This document shows, one piece after another, positions 27,197 to 35,997 of a DNA stretch of 64,000 nucleotides. How positions within the stretch are numbered: the stretch's first letter is position 1; every line of letters starts with the position of its first letter. The translations under genes and the position numbers were made by a program. The notes under the pieces are model-generated. The model saw only the letters and a list, made by a program, of their open reading frames with translations, was not told the origin of the DNA and searched no databases. Source of the stretch: Actinomadura hallensis (GTDB taxonomy: Bacteria; Actinomycetota; Actinomycetes; Streptosporangiales; Streptosporangiaceae); contig NZ_VFPO01000001.1 of NCBI RefSeq assembly GCF_006716765.1, forward strand, positions 2,976,001-3,040,000, in the 5' to 3' direction.

Positions 27197-28432
27197 GTGC
27201 AGCGGAGGCTATCCGCAGGAGTTCGGGCGGGCGCGGCGCTGGGGGCCGCCGTGCTACTCCTCACGACGGCCTGTAGCGGGGGCGGCAAGGACGAGGGCGT
27301 CACCGTCGGCGAGAAGGCCGACGCGCAGGCCCCCCAGGTGACGATCGATCCCGGCGACGGGGACGTGAAGGCGCGCCCGGAGAAGGGGGTCACGGTCACC
27401 GCCGCGGGAGGCACCCTCGACAAGGTGACCGTCACGCTCAAGGGCAGGCCGGTCGCGGGCAAGATGGCCGACGACAAGACCAGGTGGAGGTCGCGCACGC
27501 TGCGCCCCGGAGCCCGGTACCAGGTCACCGCGGTCGCGACGAGCCCCGAGGGCAAGTCGACGACGGTCAACTCGACGTTCGCCACGCACAAGGCGCCGCA
27601 GGAACTGCGGATCGCCGACGTCACGCCGTCCAGCAACGAGAAGGTCGGCGTCGGCATGCCGATCATCGTCACCTTCAACCGGGCGGTCGCCAACAAGAAG
27701 GCCGTCGAGCGGGTCCTGGACGTCAAGTCCACCAAGCCCGCCACCGGGGCCTGGCACTGGCAGAACGACACCACGGTCATCTTCCGGACCAAGAACGACG
27801 AGTACTGGAAGCCCAACCAGAAGGTCATGTTCCGGGCGAGGCTGGCCGGCGTGAAGACGGGCAAGGGCACCTACGGGGTGGCCGACTTCAAGCGCGGCTT
27901 CCGCATCGGCGACGCCCACATGACCATCATCAGCACCAAGACGAAGAAGGCCGTCGCCAAGGAGAACGGCAAGACGGTGCGGACCTGGCCGATCAGCGCG
28001 GGCCGGGGCGGGCGCGTGGTCAACGGCGTCGACGTCTACCTCACCGCCGGGGGCGTCCACCTGACCATGGGCAAGGAGAACCCGGCGATCATGACGTCGG
28101 AGTGGATGGGCGTCGACCCCGACGACAAGGAGAACGGCGGCTACAAGGAGGTCATCCCCTGGGCGGTGCGGATCTCCGCCAGCGGCGAGTACGTCCACGA
28201 GATGGCCTCGACCGTGTGGGCGCAGGGCCGCCAGAACGTCAGCCACGGCTGCATCAACTCGCCGCCCAAGGACGCCCGCTGGTTCTACAACTGGTCCTAC
28301 CGCGGCGACCCGGTCGACGTGATCCACAGCAAGCGGAAGCTCGAACCGTTCAACGGCTGGAGCTACTACGAGATGCCCTGGAACCGGTGGGTCAAGGGAA
28401 GCGCTCTCGACCGTACCGTGACCACCGGGTGA
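27197..28432 (+). CDS. L,D-transpeptidase lipoprotein (second of a tandem pair)
   Basis: This is a 411-residue paralogue of the upstream enzyme with the same layout: signal peptide with lipobox LTTAC, two Ig-like domains containing VGVGMPIIVTFNRAV, and a YkuD catalytic domain with NVSHGCINSPPKDARWFYNW carrying the catalytic cysteine. It should form 3-3 cross-links in peptidoglycan outside the membrane. The GTG start at 27197 has GGAGG five bases upstream. The linker regions are richer in lysine than in the first copy, suggesting old duplication and divergence. A glycosyltransferase follows on the same strand. Confidence 0.94.
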   Translation: MQRRLSAGVRAGAALGAAVLLLTTACSGGGKDEGVTVGEKADAQAPQVTIDPGDGDVKARPEKGVTVTAAGGTLDKVTVTLKGRPVAGKMADDKTRWRSRTLRPGARYQVTAVATSPEGKSTTVNSTFATHKAPQELRIADVTPSSNEKVGVGMPIIVTFNRAVANKKAVERVLDVKSTKPATGAWHWQNDTTVIFRTKNDEYWKPNQKVMFRARLAGVKTGKGTYGVADFKRGFRIGDAHMTIISTKTKKAVAKENGKTVRTWPISAGRGGRVVNGVDVYLTAGGVHLTMGKENPAIMTSEWMGVDPDDKENGGYKEVIPWAVRISASGEYVHEMASTVWAQGRQNVSHGCINSPPKDARWFYNWSYRGDPVDVIHSKRKLEPFNGWSYYEMPWNRWVKGSALDRTVTTG

Positions 28433-28480
28433 TGTTGACCGGGTCCTCCCGCGGGAAGGGGGCCGACACCGCCGCCTTCG

Positions 28481-29857
28481 ATGGGGGGACCGGTGAACGG
28501 ACCGAGACTCAGGAGAGGACCCGGGAGACGACCGAGGCTCCGGCGCCGCGTCCGGCGCGCGGCGCACCGCGCCGTGCGCCGGGCGGCGCTGACGGCGCTG
28601 CGGCCGCTGCGCCGGACCCGCGTCCCGCCGCCGGGTGACCGGCTGCGCGTCCGCGTCCTCCTGCAGAACGCGCACGGGACGGGCGGCACGATCCGCACCG
28701 TCCTGAACCTGTGCGGGCACCTGACCCGCGACCACGACATCGAGATCGTCAGCGTGCTGCGCCGGAGCAGGAAGCCGTTCTTCCCGGTGCCCCCCGGCGC
28801 CGCGCTGACCTACGCCGACGACCGCTTCGCCCCCCGGGGCCGGGCGGCCCGGCTGCTGGCGCGGCTCCCGAGCGTGCTGGTCCCGGCCGAGGAGGCGTCC
28901 TTCCGCCTGATGAGCCTGTGGTCGGACGTGCGGCTGCTGGGCGCCATGTTCCGCTCGCCGCCCGACGTGCTCATCGCGACCCGGCCGTCCCTGGTGCTGC
29001 TCGCGGCCGAGCTCGCCCCGCACGGCGTCGCGACGATCGGGCAGGACCACATGAGCCTGGAGTCCTACCAGCCGCCGCTCCGCCGGCAGATCGAGCGCGC
29101 CTACCCCCGCCTCACCGTCCTCAGCGTGCTCACCGAGCCCGCCCGCGCCGGGTACGAGCGGGCCCTCGCCGGATCCGGCGTCCGCATCGTCAAGATCCCC
29201 AACGCCGCGCCCGCGCTGCCGGACCGGCCGTCGCGGCGCGAGCACCCGGTGGTGCTGGCCGCCGGGCGGCTCGTCGCCAACAAGGGCTTCGACCTGCTGA
29301 TCCGCGCGTTCGCGCCGCTCGCCGCCGAGCATCCCGGCTGGCGGCTGCGGATCTTCGGGTCGGGGGTCCGGCGGGACCGGCTCCGCGCTCTGATCTCCGA
29401 GCTCGGCCTCACCGGGAGCGTCGAGCTGTGCGGCCTGACCCGCGACCTGCACGGCGAGATGGCGCGGGCGTCGATCTACGCGCTGTCGTCGCGCCGCGAG
29501 GGCATGCCGATGGTGATCATCGAGGCGATGGGGATGGGCCTGCCGGTCGTGTCGTTCGACTGCCCCTTCGGCCCTCCCGAGCTGATCGAGCACGGCCGCG
29601 ACGGGCTGCTCGTCCCCACCGGGGACGTGGACGCCCTCACCGCCGCGCTCCGCGAGCTCATCGAGGACCCGGCGCTCCGCGACCGGCTCGGGGAGCAGGC
29701 CGTCCGCTCGGCCCGCGCCCACGACCTGGAGCACATCGGCGCGCGCTGGTCCCGCCTCATCGCCGGCCTGCGCCCCGCGCCGCCGGGCGGCCCCGTCGCG
29801 GAGCCCGGGACGGGGACCGGCGACCCCGGGCTCAGCATCTCGGGCAGCGACCGCTGA
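28481..29857 (+). CDS. Family 4 glycosyltransferase
   Basis: This cytoplasmic, GT-B-fold glycosyltransferase shows a very basic N-terminal extension of about 50 residues, then LLQNAHGTGGTIRTVLNLCG (acceptor domain glycine loop). The C-terminal nucleotide-sugar domain carries VVLAAGRLVANKGFDLLIRA and the EGMPMVIIEAMGMGLPVV block with the conserved glutamates. It transfers a sugar from a nucleotide donor to an envelope glycan or lipid; the acceptor is unknown. ATG 28481 is used; GTG 28493, behind a GGGGGG run, is an alternative. Placement after two transpeptidases suggests a cell-envelope role. Confidence 0.87.
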   Translation: MGGPVNGPRLRRGPGRRPRLRRRVRRAAHRAVRRAALTALRPLRRTRVPPPGDRLRVRVLLQNAHGTGGTIRTVLNLCGHLTRDHDIEIVSVLRRSRKPFFPVPPGAALTYADDRFAPRGRAARLLARLPSVLVPAEEASFRLMSLWSDVRLLGAMFRSPPDVLIATRPSLVLLAAELAPHGVATIGQDHMSLESYQPPLRRQIERAYPRLTVLSVLTEPARAGYERALAGSGVRIVKIPNAAPALPDRPSRREHPVVLAAGRLVANKGFDLLIRAFAPLAAEHPGWRLRIFGSGVRRDRLRALISELGLTGSVELCGLTRDLHGEMARASIYALSSRREGMPMVIIEAMGMGLPVVSFDCPFGPPELIEHGRDGLLVPTGDVDALTAALRELIEDPALRDRLGEQAVRSARAHDLEHIGARWSRLIAGLRPAPPGGPVAEPGTGTGDPGLSISGSDR

Positions 29858-29892
29858 GCGATGCCCCGCGACGGGGCCGCGGGCGGAACGCC

Positions 29893-30393
29893 TTAGAGCA
29901 GGCCGCGGACGAACGCCGCCTGACCGGCGTGCTGGAGGTCGTCGGCGATCACGCTGACCAGCCGCACGGCCAGCGTGACGGGCGGGTCCCACGCGCGGTC
30001 CACGATCCGGTCGAGATCGCCGTCGGTCAGTGAGCGGACGTACTCGACGGTGCGGTCGTGCACGGCGTCGTGGTAGCCGGTCAGGAGCTCCGCCGACCCG
30101 ACCCGGACGGACGCGACCTCGTCCGAGGTGTGGCCGTACCCGGTGTCGGACGGGTCGAGGGGCAGGGCGAACCGGTCCGCCCAGCCGTCCCGCGTCCACA
30201 CCTGCTCGGTGCCCGCGGCGTCGGCGACGTGGTCGTCCTGGACGCGGGTCAGATGCCAGACGAGCCAGCCGATCGAGTTGGCCCTGCCCTCCAGGCGGTG
30301 GGCGAGCTGGTCCGGGGTGAGCCCGCCGGCCGCGTCGTGGACCGCCTCGCGGATCCGGCCGAACGCGTCGGTGAGCAGTTGCGCGCTGGTCAT
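29893..30393 (-). CDS. DinB-fold / DUF664 putative thiol-dependent transferase
   Basis: This is a 166-residue four-helix DinB-superfamily protein. It shows WLVWHLTRVQDDHVAD with two histidines and a C-terminal DDLQHAGQAAFVRG histidine, the usual metal-binding triad of mycothiol/bacillithiol-dependent enzymes such as maleylpyruvate isomerase. Its reaction is unknown. ATG at 30393 gives the standard MTSAQLLTDAFGRI start. It stands alone, convergent with the glycosyltransferase gene. Confidence 0.82.
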   Translation of the reverse strand: MTSAQLLTDAFGRIREAVHDAAGGLTPDQLAHRLEGRANSIGWLVWHLTRVQDDHVADAAGTEQVWTRDGWADRFALPLDPSDTGYGHTSDEVASVRVGSAELLTGYHDAVHDRTVEYVRSLTDGDLDRIVDRAWDPPVTLAVRLVSVIADDLQHAGQAAFVRGLL

Positions 30394-30472
30394 TGGCAGG
30401 ACGCTACCCCGGATGCGCGGCGTCATCCCGCCCTCCGCGCCCGCTGCGCGGACGCCGGGCCTGCGGAAAGGA

Positions 30473-30509
30473 CGGAAGCCCGTCCCAGGGAGGAGGGGAC
30501 GGGCTTCCG
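30473..30509. terminator. Terminator hairpin downstream of xylA
   Basis: Perfect 14-base arms at 30473-30486 and 30496-30509 enclose a nine-base loop. The hairpin ends 15 bases before the xylA stop codon as read along the plus strand, so it terminates the leftward xylBA transcript. Confidence 0.75.
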
Positions 30510-30523
30510 CGAGGAGACGGCGC

Positions 30524-31687
30524 CTAGGAGCGGACGCCGTAGAGGTGCTCCAGGGCCAGCTGGTCGAGACGCTCGAAGGCGGTGCGGCGCCTGCCGAGGG
30601 CCTCGGCGTCGACGGTGGCCTCGCGGACCGAGCGCCAGTCCTCCCCGTCGGCCAGCGTGGGCCGGGCGAGCTCGTCGACCTTCGCCTCCCGCAGGGCGTC
30701 CTGGACCTCGGGGTCGGCGCGGAACGCGCGGACCTTCTCCCGCAGGATCAGCCAGTTGCGCATGCACGCGGCGGCCGACTCCCACACGCCCTCGTCGTCC
30801 TCGGTGCGCGGCGGCTTGAAGTCGAAGTGGATCGGGCCGTCGTAGTCGCTCTGGTCGATCAGGTCGACGACCCAGAACGCGCCCCGCGCGTTGCCCGCGC
30901 CGAACCGCAGGTCCTGGTCGTAGCGGGGGCCGTGCTGCCCGTTCAGGTCGATGTGGAACAGCTTGCCCTGCCACAGCGCCTGCGCGAGGCCGTGCGCGTA
31001 GTTCAGGCCCGCCATCTCCTCGTGCCCGACCTCGGGGTTCAGGCCGACCAGCTCGGGGCGCTCCAGGGTCTGGATGAACGCCAGGGCGTGCCCCACCGTG
31101 GGCAGCAGGATGTCGCCGCGCGGCTCGTTCGGCTTGGGCTCGATCGCGAACCGCAGGTCGTAGCCCTGGTCGGCGACATAGGCGCCGAGGACGTCGAACG
31201 CCTCCTTGTAGCGGTCCAGCGCCGTCCGGACGTCCTTGGACGCGCCGCTCTCGGCGCCCTCCCGGCCGCCCCAGCACACGTAGGTCTTCGCGCCCAGCTC
31301 GGCGGCGAGGTCCAGGTTGTCCATGACCTTGCGCAGCGCGAACCGGCGGACGTCGCGGTCGTTGGCGGTGAACGCGCCGTCCTTGAAGACGGGGTGGCCG
31401 AACAGGTTCGTGGTGGCGGTCGTCACGACCAGGCCCGTCTCGTCCAGCGCCTTGCGGAACGCGGCGATCCGCTCCTGCCGCTCGGACGGCGAGGCGTCGA
31501 AGTCGAACACGTCGTTGTCGTGGAAGTTCACGCCGTAGGCGCCGATCTCGGCGAGCTTGCGGACGGCGCGTTCGGCGGGCATCGGCGGGCGGGTGCCGGG
31601 GCCGAACACGTCGACGCCCTGCCAGCCGACCGTCCAGATGCCGAACGAGAACCGGTCCTCGGGCGTCGGCGTGTATCGGTCGCTCAT
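30524..31687 (-). CDS. xylA: Xylose isomerase
   Basis: This enzyme interconverts D-xylose and D-xylulose using two divalent metal ions. The 387-residue length is typical of the short actinobacterial class. Visible active-site elements are [11 protein letters not shown] (catalytic His55 and Asp58), [33 protein letters not shown] with the metal glutamate and lysine, [14 protein letters not shown] and [23 protein letters not shown] at 31687 follows AGGAGGAGACCC. It lies 11 bases downstream of xylB on the same strand and forms an operon with it, opposite a ROK repressor. Confidence 0.97.
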   Translation of the reverse strand: MSDRYTPTPEDRFSFGIWTVGWQGVDVFGPGTRPPMPAERAVRKLAEIGAYGVNFHDNDVFDFDASPSERQERIAAFRKALDETGLVVTTATTNLFGHPVFKDGAFTANDRDVRRFALRKVMDNLDLAAELGAKTYVCWGGREGAESGASKDVRTALDRYKEAFDVLGAYVADQGYDLRFAIEPKPNEPRGDILLPTVGHALAFIQTLERPELVGLNPEVGHEEMAGLNYAHGLAQALWQGKLFHIDLNGQHGPRYDQDLRFGAGNARGAFWVVDLIDQSDYDGPIHFDFKPPRTEDDEGVWESAAACMRNWLILREKVRAFRADPEVQDALREAKVDELARPTLADGEDWRSVREATVDAEALGRRRTAFERLDQLALEHLYGVRS

Positions 31688-31698
31688 GGGTCTCCTCC

Positions 31699-33087
31699 TC
31701 AGATCTGCGGGGCCTGGTCGCGCAGCGCGGCGTAGCGTTCGCGGATCCGCGCGCCGTCCCCGGCGTCCTCGCCGGTGTGCTCGGTCGCCGGCCGTTCCGG
31801 CCATTCGGGCGGCTCCGGCGTCCCCGCCAGGACCCAGGCCGCCTGGCGGGCCGCGCCGAGCGCGACGTACTCGGCGGGCTCGGGGACGACCACCGGCGTC
31901 CCGAAGATCGCCGGGGCGAGGGCGCGGACGGCCTCGGACCGGGCGCCGCCGCCGATCAGCAGGGTGCGGCGGGGCCGGACGCCCAGTGCGGCGAGATGGT
32001 CGACGGCGTCGGCGAGGGAGCACAGCAGCGCCTCCACCGCGGCCCTCGCCACGTTCTCCCGCGTCGCGTTGGCGGTGGTGATGCCCGCGAGGACGCCGGT
32101 CGCGTCGGGACGGTTCGGGGTGCGCTCGCCGTCGAGGTAGGGCAGCAGCGTCACGCCGCCGGCGCCCGGCTCGGCGGCGAGGGCGAGCGCGGACAGCTCG
32201 TCCAGCGTCGCGCCGGTGACGGACGCGGCGGCCGACAGGATCCGCGCGGCGTTCAGCGTGCAGACGAGGGGCAGGAACCGGCCGGTGGCGTCGGCGAACC
32301 CGGAGACCAGGCCGGACGCGTCGGCGCTGGGCTCGGACGTGACGGCGAAGGCCGTGCCGGAGGTGCCGATCGAGACCACGACGTCGCCGGGCCGCAGCCC
32401 GAGGCCGAGCGCCGCGCCCATGTTGTCGCCGGTGCCGGGCCCGAGCGCCGCGCCCCACGCGGTCTCCCCGACGCGCTCGCCCGGCTCCGCCACGCGCGGG
32501 ACCTCGGCGTCGCGGCCGAGCGCGGCGCGCAGCAGCTCGGGCAGGTAGGCGCCCGCCGCGGGGGACCAGTAGCCGGTTCCGGACGCGTCGCCGCGGTCGG
32601 TGACCGGCCCGGCGGCGCCGAGCCGCAGCGTCAGCCAGTCGTGGGGGAGCATCACGAGCTCGGTGCGCCGCGCGTTGTCCGGCTCGTGCTCGGCCATCCA
32701 GCGCAGCTTGGTCACGGTGAAGGAGGCGAGCGGCACGCTTCCGGTCCGCTCCGCCCACGCCTTGGCGCCGCCCTGCTCCTCGACGAGGGCGCGGGCCTGC
32801 GGCGCCGAGCGGGTGTCGTTCCACAGCAGGGCGGACCGCACGACCTCGCCGGCGGCGTCGAGGGCGACCATGCCGTGCTGCTGCGCGGCGACCGCGACCG
32901 CGTCGGCCCGTTCGAGCAGCTCGCGGGCCCGCGACAGCGCGTTCCACCAGTGATCGGGGTGGCATTCGGTGCCGTCGGGATGCGGGGCCGACGTCTCGGC
33001 GACCACGGCGCCGTCCTCGGCGCGGCACAGGACGACCTTCGTCGACTGCGTCGAGGAGTCGACGCCCGCGACCAGGGTCCCGGTCAT
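31699..33087 (-). CDS. xylB: Xylulokinase
   Basis: This 462-residue FGGY-family kinase phosphorylates D-xylulose to xylulose-5-phosphate. It has the N-terminal phosphate loop [14 protein letters not shown], the [13 protein letters not shown] substrate region, [11 protein letters not shown] of the second domain, and [20 protein letters not shown] of the ATP site. ATG at 33087 is preferred; GTG at 33096 would place the start too close to its ribosome site. It is the first gene of the xylBA operon and divergent from the ROK regulator, with a candidate operator directly upstream. Confidence 0.95.
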   Translation of the reverse strand: MTGTLVAGVDSSTQSTKVVLCRAEDGAVVAETSAPHPDGTECHPDHWWNALSRARELLERADAVAVAAQQHGMVALDAAGEVVRSALLWNDTRSAPQARALVEEQGGAKAWAERTGSVPLASFTVTKLRWMAEHEPDNARRTELVMLPHDWLTLRLGAAGPVTDRGDASGTGYWSPAAGAYLPELLRAALGRDAEVPRVAEPGERVGETAWGAALGPGTGDNMGAALGLGLRPGDVVVSIGTSGTAFAVTSEPSADASGLVSGFADATGRFLPLVCTLNAARILSAAASVTGATLDELSALALAAEPGAGGVTLLPYLDGERTPNRPDATGVLAGITTANATRENVARAAVEALLCSLADAVDHLAALGVRPRRTLLIGGGARSEAVRALAPAIFGTPVVVPEPAEYVALGAARQAAWVLAGTPEPPEWPERPATEHTGEDAGDGARIRERYAALRDQAPQI

Positions 33088-33100
33088 CCTTCCCACCTTT

Positions 33101-33125
33101 CGTAAAGAGCTTGGACGAATTAACG
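33101..33125. promoter_or_regulatory. Candidate ROK (XylR-type) operator
   Basis: CGTAAA (33101-33106) and TTAACG (33120-33125) form an imperfect inverted repeat with a 13-base centre, just upstream of xylB and within the 90-base divergent promoter region shared with the ROK gene. It is AT-rich relative to its surroundings. A xylose-responsive repressor site is the natural reading; binding is inferred. Confidence 0.45.
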
Positions 33126-33177
33126 TAGCAGAGGGGCGGTTCGCTGCCTATACACCTGCTTCATTTAGGGTGCATCC

Positions 33178-34380
33178 ATGACGAAGTCCGCGAACGCCCC
33201 CGTCCGGCACGCGACGATGCGCGAGCGGAACCTCGCCGTCGTCCTGGAGCGCATCGCGCGCCACGAGCCGGTGACCAGGGCGCGGCTCGCCGAGCTGACG
33301 GGCTTCACCAAGACGACCGTGTCCAACCTCGTGGGCCTGCTGGAGGGCGCGGGCCTGGTGCGGGACGGCGCGCCCCTGCACGAGGGGGAGCGCGGGCGTC
33401 CCGGGGTGGGGGTCTCCCTCCGCGGCGACGGCGCCGCCGGGCTGGGCCTGGAGGTCAACGTCGACTACCTGGCCGCGTGCGTGCTGGACCTCGGCAAGCG
33501 GGTCCGCTACCGGCACGTGATCGGCGCCGACAACCGCGGGCGCGAGCCCGGCGCCGTCCTCGCCGCCCTCACGGCGCTCGCGGACGAGGCCGTCTCGGCC
33601 GCGAGGGCGCAGGGCCTGTCCGTCGCCGGCGCGGCGGTCGCGCTGCCCGGGCTCCTCGACCGCGAGGACGGCGTCGTGCGGCACGCCCCGAACCTCGGGT
33701 GGACCGACGTCCCCGTCACCGGCGCGCCCGGGCTCGACCTGGCGCTGCCGACGGAGTACGACAACGAGGCCAACCTCGCCGCGCTGGGCGAGCTGTGGTT
33801 CGGCGGCGGCGCGGAGCTCGGCGACTTCGTGCACGTCTCGGGCGAGATCGGCATCGGCGCGGGCATCGTCGTGGACGGCCGGGTCTTCCGCGGGGCCCAC
33901 GGCTTCGCCGGGGAGCTGGGGCACCTGGTGGCCGAGCCCGGCGGCCCGCCCTGCTCCTGCGGCGGCCGCGGCTGCCTGGAGCAGGTCGCCGGGCAGGAGG
34001 CGCTCCTGCGCGCGGCGGGCCTGCCCGTGGCCGGGCCGGACGCGCCGGACGACCCGGTGCGGGACCTCGTCGGCCTGCTGGAGGCCGGCGACCCGGCCGC
34101 CCTCGCCGCCGTGGAGCGGGCGGGCCGGGCGCTGGGCGGGGCGCTCGCCGCCGCCGTCAACCTCATCGACCCGGACGCCATCGTGCTCGGCGGGGTGTTC
34201 TCCCCGCTGGCCGGTTGGATCCGCCCCCCGGTCGAGGCCGTCCTCGCCGGCGGCCCGGGCTCACTGCGCCGCGGCGCGCCGCCGGTCGAGGTCTCGGGGC
34301 TGGCGGAGGGCGCCGCGGTCCTCGGCGCCGCCGGCCTCGTCATCGAACGCGTCATCGCCGACCCCGCGCTGCTCCTGTGA
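33178..34380 (+). CDS. ROK-family transcriptional repressor of xylose genes
   Basis: This 400-residue regulator has an N-terminal winged helix (RARLAELTGFTKTTVSNLVG) fused to a ROK sugar-binding domain. That domain has GIGAGIVVDGRVFRGAHGFA and the zinc-binding CSCGGRGCLEQ. XylR-type ROK repressors release DNA on binding xylose. Being divergent from xylBA with a dyad in between, it very probably controls that operon and itself. ATG 33178 is the only good start. Its stop lies inside the left arm of a long inverted repeat. Confidence 0.92.
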   Translation: MTKSANAPVRHATMRERNLAVVLERIARHEPVTRARLAELTGFTKTTVSNLVGLLEGAGLVRDGAPLHEGERGRPGVGVSLRGDGAAGLGLEVNVDYLAACVLDLGKRVRYRHVIGADNRGREPGAVLAALTALADEAVSAARAQGLSVAGAAVALPGLLDREDGVVRHAPNLGWTDVPVTGAPGLDLALPTEYDNEANLAALGELWFGGGAELGDFVHVSGEIGIGAGIVVDGRVFRGAHGFAGELGHLVAEPGGPPCSCGGRGCLEQVAGQEALLRAAGLPVAGPDAPDDPVRDLVGLLEAGDPAALAAVERAGRALGGALAAAVNLIDPDAIVLGGVFSPLAGWIRPPVEAVLAGGPGSLRRGAPPVEVSGLAEGAAVLGAAGLVIERVIADPALLL

Positions 34381-34432
34381 GCGGCGCTCCCGTGCGCGGC
34401 GCGGAAGACGCACCGCTCACAGGAGCAACGCG
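34365..34432. terminator. Long inverted repeat between convergent ROK and GH43 genes
   Basis: TGCTCCTGTGAGCGG (34370-34384) is perfectly repeated in inverted form at 34413-34427, and flanking CGCG/CGCG extend it to 19 of 20 pairs around a 28-base loop. The left arm includes the last codons and stop of the ROK gene. It probably acts as a bidirectional terminator. Confidence 0.65.
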
Positions 34433-34446
34433 GGGGGACTGCCTCG

Positions 34447-35997
34447 TCAGAGCGGGCGGTACTCGAACCAGTCGAAGTCGGCGTGGTTGCCGCTCGACCG
34501 GCCGTTGGCGGTGGCGTACAGGCCGATGTAGACGCCGGTGAAGCCGCCCGCGACCTGGCTGGTCAGGATGTCGCCGTCCACGGGGGAGCCGAGCCGCGTC
34601 CAGCCGTCCGGCCCCGACACCGAGTAGGACGCCTGGTACCAGCGGCCGTGGGCCTCGAAGCCGAGCCGGACCGGCCCCGGAGCCGCGGGCGCCTCGGCCA
34701 GCACGGTCTCGATCCCCTGCTCCCGCTTGACGAGGCGGATCCCCTCCCGCGTCGAGACGAGCAGGACGTGGAAGTCGTTGTTCTGGACGAGCGCGAGGCC
34801 CGCCCACTCCTCGTCGCGGGGCTCGAAGTCGAGCGAGGTGAACGCGGCGAAGCGGTGGTGCTGCTGGCGCCGCCCCACGAAGGACGGGTTGCCGACGTCG
34901 GCGAGGCTCTCCGGCCGCACCCGCAGCCGCAGGTGCCCGGGACGCTCGTCCAGGCTCCACCACCGTTCCCTCGGGGTGCGCAGCATGTTCCACTCCGGGG
35001 CCAGTTCCGGCCCGTCGAACTGGTCGCACAGCGGGACCGCGGGCCACGGGTGCGGCGGCAGGGCCGGCGCCGGCGGCTCCGGCTCGACCCGCCCGCCGGT
35101 GACCGGCCAGCCGTCCTCCCAGGTCACGGGAACCAGGAACGTCTCCCGCCCGAGGGCGCACCGGTCGCGGTGGTGCGGCCGCATCCCCAGCAGGACCATC
35201 CACCATCCGCCGCCGGGCGTCTCCACCAGGTCGCCGTGGCCGGTGCCGACGATGGGATGGCCCGCGGCGAGGTCGCGGTGGGTCAGCACCGGGTTGCGCG
35301 GGCTGCCCCGGTAGGGGCCGGTGACCTCGTCGGCCCTTGCGACCATCACCGCGTGGTCCATCGCGGTGCCGCCCTCGGCCGTGAGCAGGTAGTACCGCCC
35401 GTCGATCTTGTACAGGTGGGAGGCCTCGGACCAGATCGAGTCCTTCACCGCGCCGTCCCAGATCACGTGCTCCGGGCCGGTCAGCGCGAGCGCGGACGGG
35501 TCGAACTCCCGCAGCCAGATCTCGGTGTGCCCCTCGTACCGGCCGGTCAGGCGGGTGCCGGTGCACCAGGCGCGGCCGTCGTCGTCGAAGAACAGGGACG
35601 GGTCGATGCCCTCGCCCTCCAGCCGGTGCGCGTCCGACCACGGGCCGGCCGGGTCGGACGCGGTCATGACGAAGTGCCCCGACCACTCCGTCCCGTCCAC
35701 CAGCGTGCAGACCAGGTAGTAGCGGCCCTCGCCGTCCGGCCCCTCCTGGTACCGGATGGTCGGCGCGTACAGGCCGCCGGACGCCGGGACCCCGTCCAGC
35801 GGGAGCTGGTCCGGCCGGTCCAGCGCGTGCCCGATCTGCCGCCAGTTCACCAGGTCGCGGCTGTGGAACACCGGCAGGCCGGGGAACCACTCGAACGTCG
35901 ACGTGACCAGGTAGAAGTCGTCGCCGGCCCGGCAGACCGACGGGTCGGGGTAGCAGCCGGGCAGGACCGGGTTCTGGAAACGGGGGGCGGAACTCAC
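34447..35997 (-). CDS. GH43 beta-xylosidase / alpha-arabinofuranosidase
   Basis: This 516-residue glycosidase has a five-bladed GH43 domain with the three expected acids: Asp18 in GCYPDPSV, the aspartate in EGEGIDPSLFFDDDG and the glutamate in DSIWSEASHLYK. A C-terminal beta-sandwich (about 320-516) is typical of GH43 beta-xylosidases that cut xylo-oligosaccharides from the non-reducing end. There is no signal peptide, so it acts in the cytoplasm on imported oligosaccharides. GTG at 35997 overlaps the GH3 stop by GTGA, indicating translational coupling. Confidence 0.94.
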   Translation of the reverse strand: MSSAPRFQNPVLPGCYPDPSVCRAGDDFYLVTSTFEWFPGLPVFHSRDLVNWRQIGHALDRPDQLPLDGVPASGGLYAPTIRYQEGPDGEGRYYLVCTLVDGTEWSGHFVMTASDPAGPWSDAHRLEGEGIDPSLFFDDDGRAWCTGTRLTGRYEGHTEIWLREFDPSALALTGPEHVIWDGAVKDSIWSEASHLYKIDGRYYLLTAEGGTAMDHAVMVARADEVTGPYRGSPRNPVLTHRDLAAGHPIVGTGHGDLVETPGGGWWMVLLGMRPHHRDRCALGRETFLVPVTWEDGWPVTGGRVEPEPPAPALPPHPWPAVPLCDQFDGPELAPEWNMLRTPRERWWSLDERPGHLRLRVRPESLADVGNPSFVGRRQQHHRFAAFTSLDFEPRDEEWAGLALVQNNDFHVLLVSTREGIRLVKREQGIETVLAEAPAAPGPVRLGFEAHGRWYQASYSVSGPDGWTRLGSPVDGDILTSQVAGGFTGVYIGLYATANGRSSGNHADFDWFEYRPL

